In this document: positions 62,201-64,000 of the stretch, in pieces | Layout of the letters: the number at the start of each line of letters is the position of its first letter | Numbering within the stretch: the stretch's first letter is position 1 | Assembly: GCA_020086605.1 (NCBI GenBank) | Contig: JACBWW010000008.1 | Span: 26,735,441-26,799,440 of the forward strand | Source: Lanius collurio | Lineage: Eukaryota > Chordata > Aves > Passeriformes > Laniidae | Direction: 5' to 3' | Length of the DNA stretch: 64,000 nucleotides | Position numbers and translations under genes: made by a program | Notes under the pieces: model-generated | The model's input: only the letters and a program-made list of their open reading frames with translations | What the model was told of the DNA's origin: nothing | The model's database searches: none

Positions 62201-64000
62201 CTACCACATGCATGTGTAATTTCATACCTCCAACACTAACTGAAGCTTTGACTTTTTAAAAACTGCTTGAGGTCTTGAGGTTTGGGGTGTTTTTTTCCCC
62301 CACAGAATCCACAGTAAAATTTGTCTTTATGTGGGTTTTAGCTTTTTCAGGACCATCTTCTGCTCTTCTATCCAAAGTGAGTCACTCTGTCCTCTGATAT
62401 CTTGTGGTGAAAATAAGTTTTCTGCCATTTCAGCTGTTTCAAAGTGCAAATAAATCACTACTTGCGCCCAGCACCTGATCTCTTTGCACTGCCAATATTA
62501 AATCCATGGTTTTCATTATTTTAAGCTACTGGTATTGCAAGTACTGTCTAACTGCAAAGCATTTGGTCTCAACATCTAAATGGCACCACAGAGGTATGAA
62601 ATATTTTTGCACTGCTATTTTGTTTTATTGTTAGGATAAATATAGTGGTGAAGTCAGGAGAGATGTTTGTCTCACAGCAGTTCTTGGAAAGTAGGTTGTG
62701 GTCTGATAGAGCACAAATGCCTTTTTCTCCATTTTTTCTTCCATTAAGGCTGGCAAAAACAGTAATCAGGACAGGACAAATCCTAGGGCATGGTGAATTA
62801 TGACTTTTTCAGTGACACTCATTGTCACTGAAAGATAGGATTTTTAGTTCTGAAACAGGAGGCTGTAATGGTGGGATGAATAAAAAAAAAATGCCAAGGG
62901 ATTTACATATCATTCTACATCTTTGAACTGTATGTTTCCAAGCTGTGCTTTAAACGTTTTTCTGTACACCACAAACTATTTAGAATGGTACTTGGATTGT
63001 AACATGTCACATTCCTGTAAAGATGCTGATATTTGAGTTATTCATTACTATTTAAGGAACATTATTTGACTCCTTTCTGTTTCTTCATGCATCTTTACAC
63101 CTTCTTCCTTCTGATATCCACTTATGCCTGACATTTTTCATTGCACAATTTTAGTCGGAGTTGCTATAATTTCAGGAAACTCAGTGTATTAAGACAGTAA
63201 TGTCTTCTGCTGTAGACCCAACCTTTAAAGATGAAAATCATTTGAAGAGCAGGGAAGGTGAAGAAGATATTACTGCATCTCAAATTTGGGCCTCAAGGAG
63301 ACTGAGGAACCGACTGTGTGCAGTCACATATCACAGCAATGTACTCGTGGGTGGCTTCAGGCTGCTTTGATCTGCCCTGATCTGATTGCTGATTTGCAAA
63401 AGGTTTTGAGAGCAGCAAGTGTGTCCTGTAATTGCCATGACATTCACATTCAGATCAGCTTCAGGTGAGCAGTGAAAAAGGATGACCAGGATATCTTTGC
63501 TTGCAAATGTTCAGGGATGAACTTACAAGCTGACACCAAAGAGAGCTGCAAATGCTCTGGTTATTATACAGGTTATTAGTGCTAATACCAGCTTCTGGAA
63601 GTAACTTGCTCTGGTTTGGGAAACCATCCCTAGTACGCACTCCAGATGCTCAGAATTACTACATGGTAACCTTATTTATAGCCATTCTGCCTCATTTGTT
63701 ACTTTCAGGACATACCTATATATGTATGCTTGTCAAAGCTGATTCTCCTTTATTATTGAATTATTTAGTCTCTACCAATAAAACCTCTGAACCATTTCAC
63801 AAAGTTCTTCAAGGAACAGCTGGTATCTCATGGTGTTTCTGAACACATCATCAAACTGTGGAGAAAAGACCTGCCAGCTTTCACCTGGTCTATAGTCTTG
63901 ATCTTCCACCATAGGAGAAGGCTGTAGCTCTGGGGTCATTCCTTGGTCGAGTTGACACCAACAATGATGGATCCCTGCAAGCAATATTTCATTAATTGGT
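53238..64000. other. Intergenic sequence to window end, no gene recognised
   Basis: AT-rich DNA in which all ORFs are short, mostly under 140 codons, and lack recognisable domains. The 53446-53862 (-) ORF of 138 codons includes hydrophobic stretches but no known signature. A 10-bp stem with a 7-nt loop occurs at 62807-62833 (TTTCAGTGAC and its complement). The 57630-58600 interval is dense in homeobox-like ATTA/TAAT words and resembles conserved non-coding DNA, which I cannot verify. I see no RNA genes. Confidence 0.6.
62807..62833. repeat. Short perfect hairpin, 10-bp stem
   Basis: TTTCAGTGAC at 62807-62816 is the exact reverse complement of 62824-62833, with the loop ACTCATT. It is small and may be coincidental. 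Confidence 0.7.

Overview
The window looks like vertebrate nuclear DNA, most likely from a bird. It is AT-leaning, sparsely coding and intron-dominated, and carries CR1 LINE 3' ends and LTR-retroviral pieces of the kind typical of avian genomes. The only gene I can identify is the 3' half of NPR3, the natriuretic peptide receptor C or clearance receptor, on the + strand. In chicken NPR3 is Z-linked, so a Z-chromosome origin is plausible, but nothing in the sequence itself proves it.

Layout. Bases 1-16249 are the downstream part of a long NPR3 intron; I found no earlier exon in it. The last five coding exons follow at 16250-16385, 20102-20196, 23903-24038, 25511-25598 and 28484-28595. All introns are GT-AG, the reading phase is kept across every junction, and the stop is TAA at 28593-28595. 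The exons encode the C-terminal 188 residues: the end of the ligand-binding ectodomain, a juxtamembrane cysteine, one transmembrane helix and a 37-residue cytoplasmic tail. The TM exon has a tandem (NAGNAG) acceptor that can add or remove a juxtamembrane cysteine. A probable long 3' UTR follows, with candidate poly(A) signals at 31240 and 35397. The introns hold two CR1 fragments (one sense, one antisense) and a 27-nt inverted repeat.

From about 35.4 kb to the end the window is intergenic, with no recognisable protein-coding gene. It contains an ERVL-like LTR segment near 40.9-41.36 kb, with a perfect 19-bp inverted repeat about 110 bp downstream. It also contains a complete but non-autonomous LTR retroelement at 50565-53231: two ~300-bp LTRs, TG...CA ends and a 6-bp target-site duplication GGGAAT. 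Its ~2.07-kb interior has no recognisable gag, pro, pol or env. Instead it holds a CpG-rich, ORF-rich cargo interrupted by an antisense LTR of a related family, and near its 5' end a 14-bp hairpin capped by a GNRA-type loop. This element is the most unusual object in the window. The rest of the intergenic DNA is AT-rich, with a few blocks that look like candidate conserved non-coding elements.

I saw no tRNA, rRNA, CRISPR array or prokaryotic-type system. Exon calls come from recognising the encoded protein and checking splice sites. Transposable-element calls come from pattern recognition without a database.
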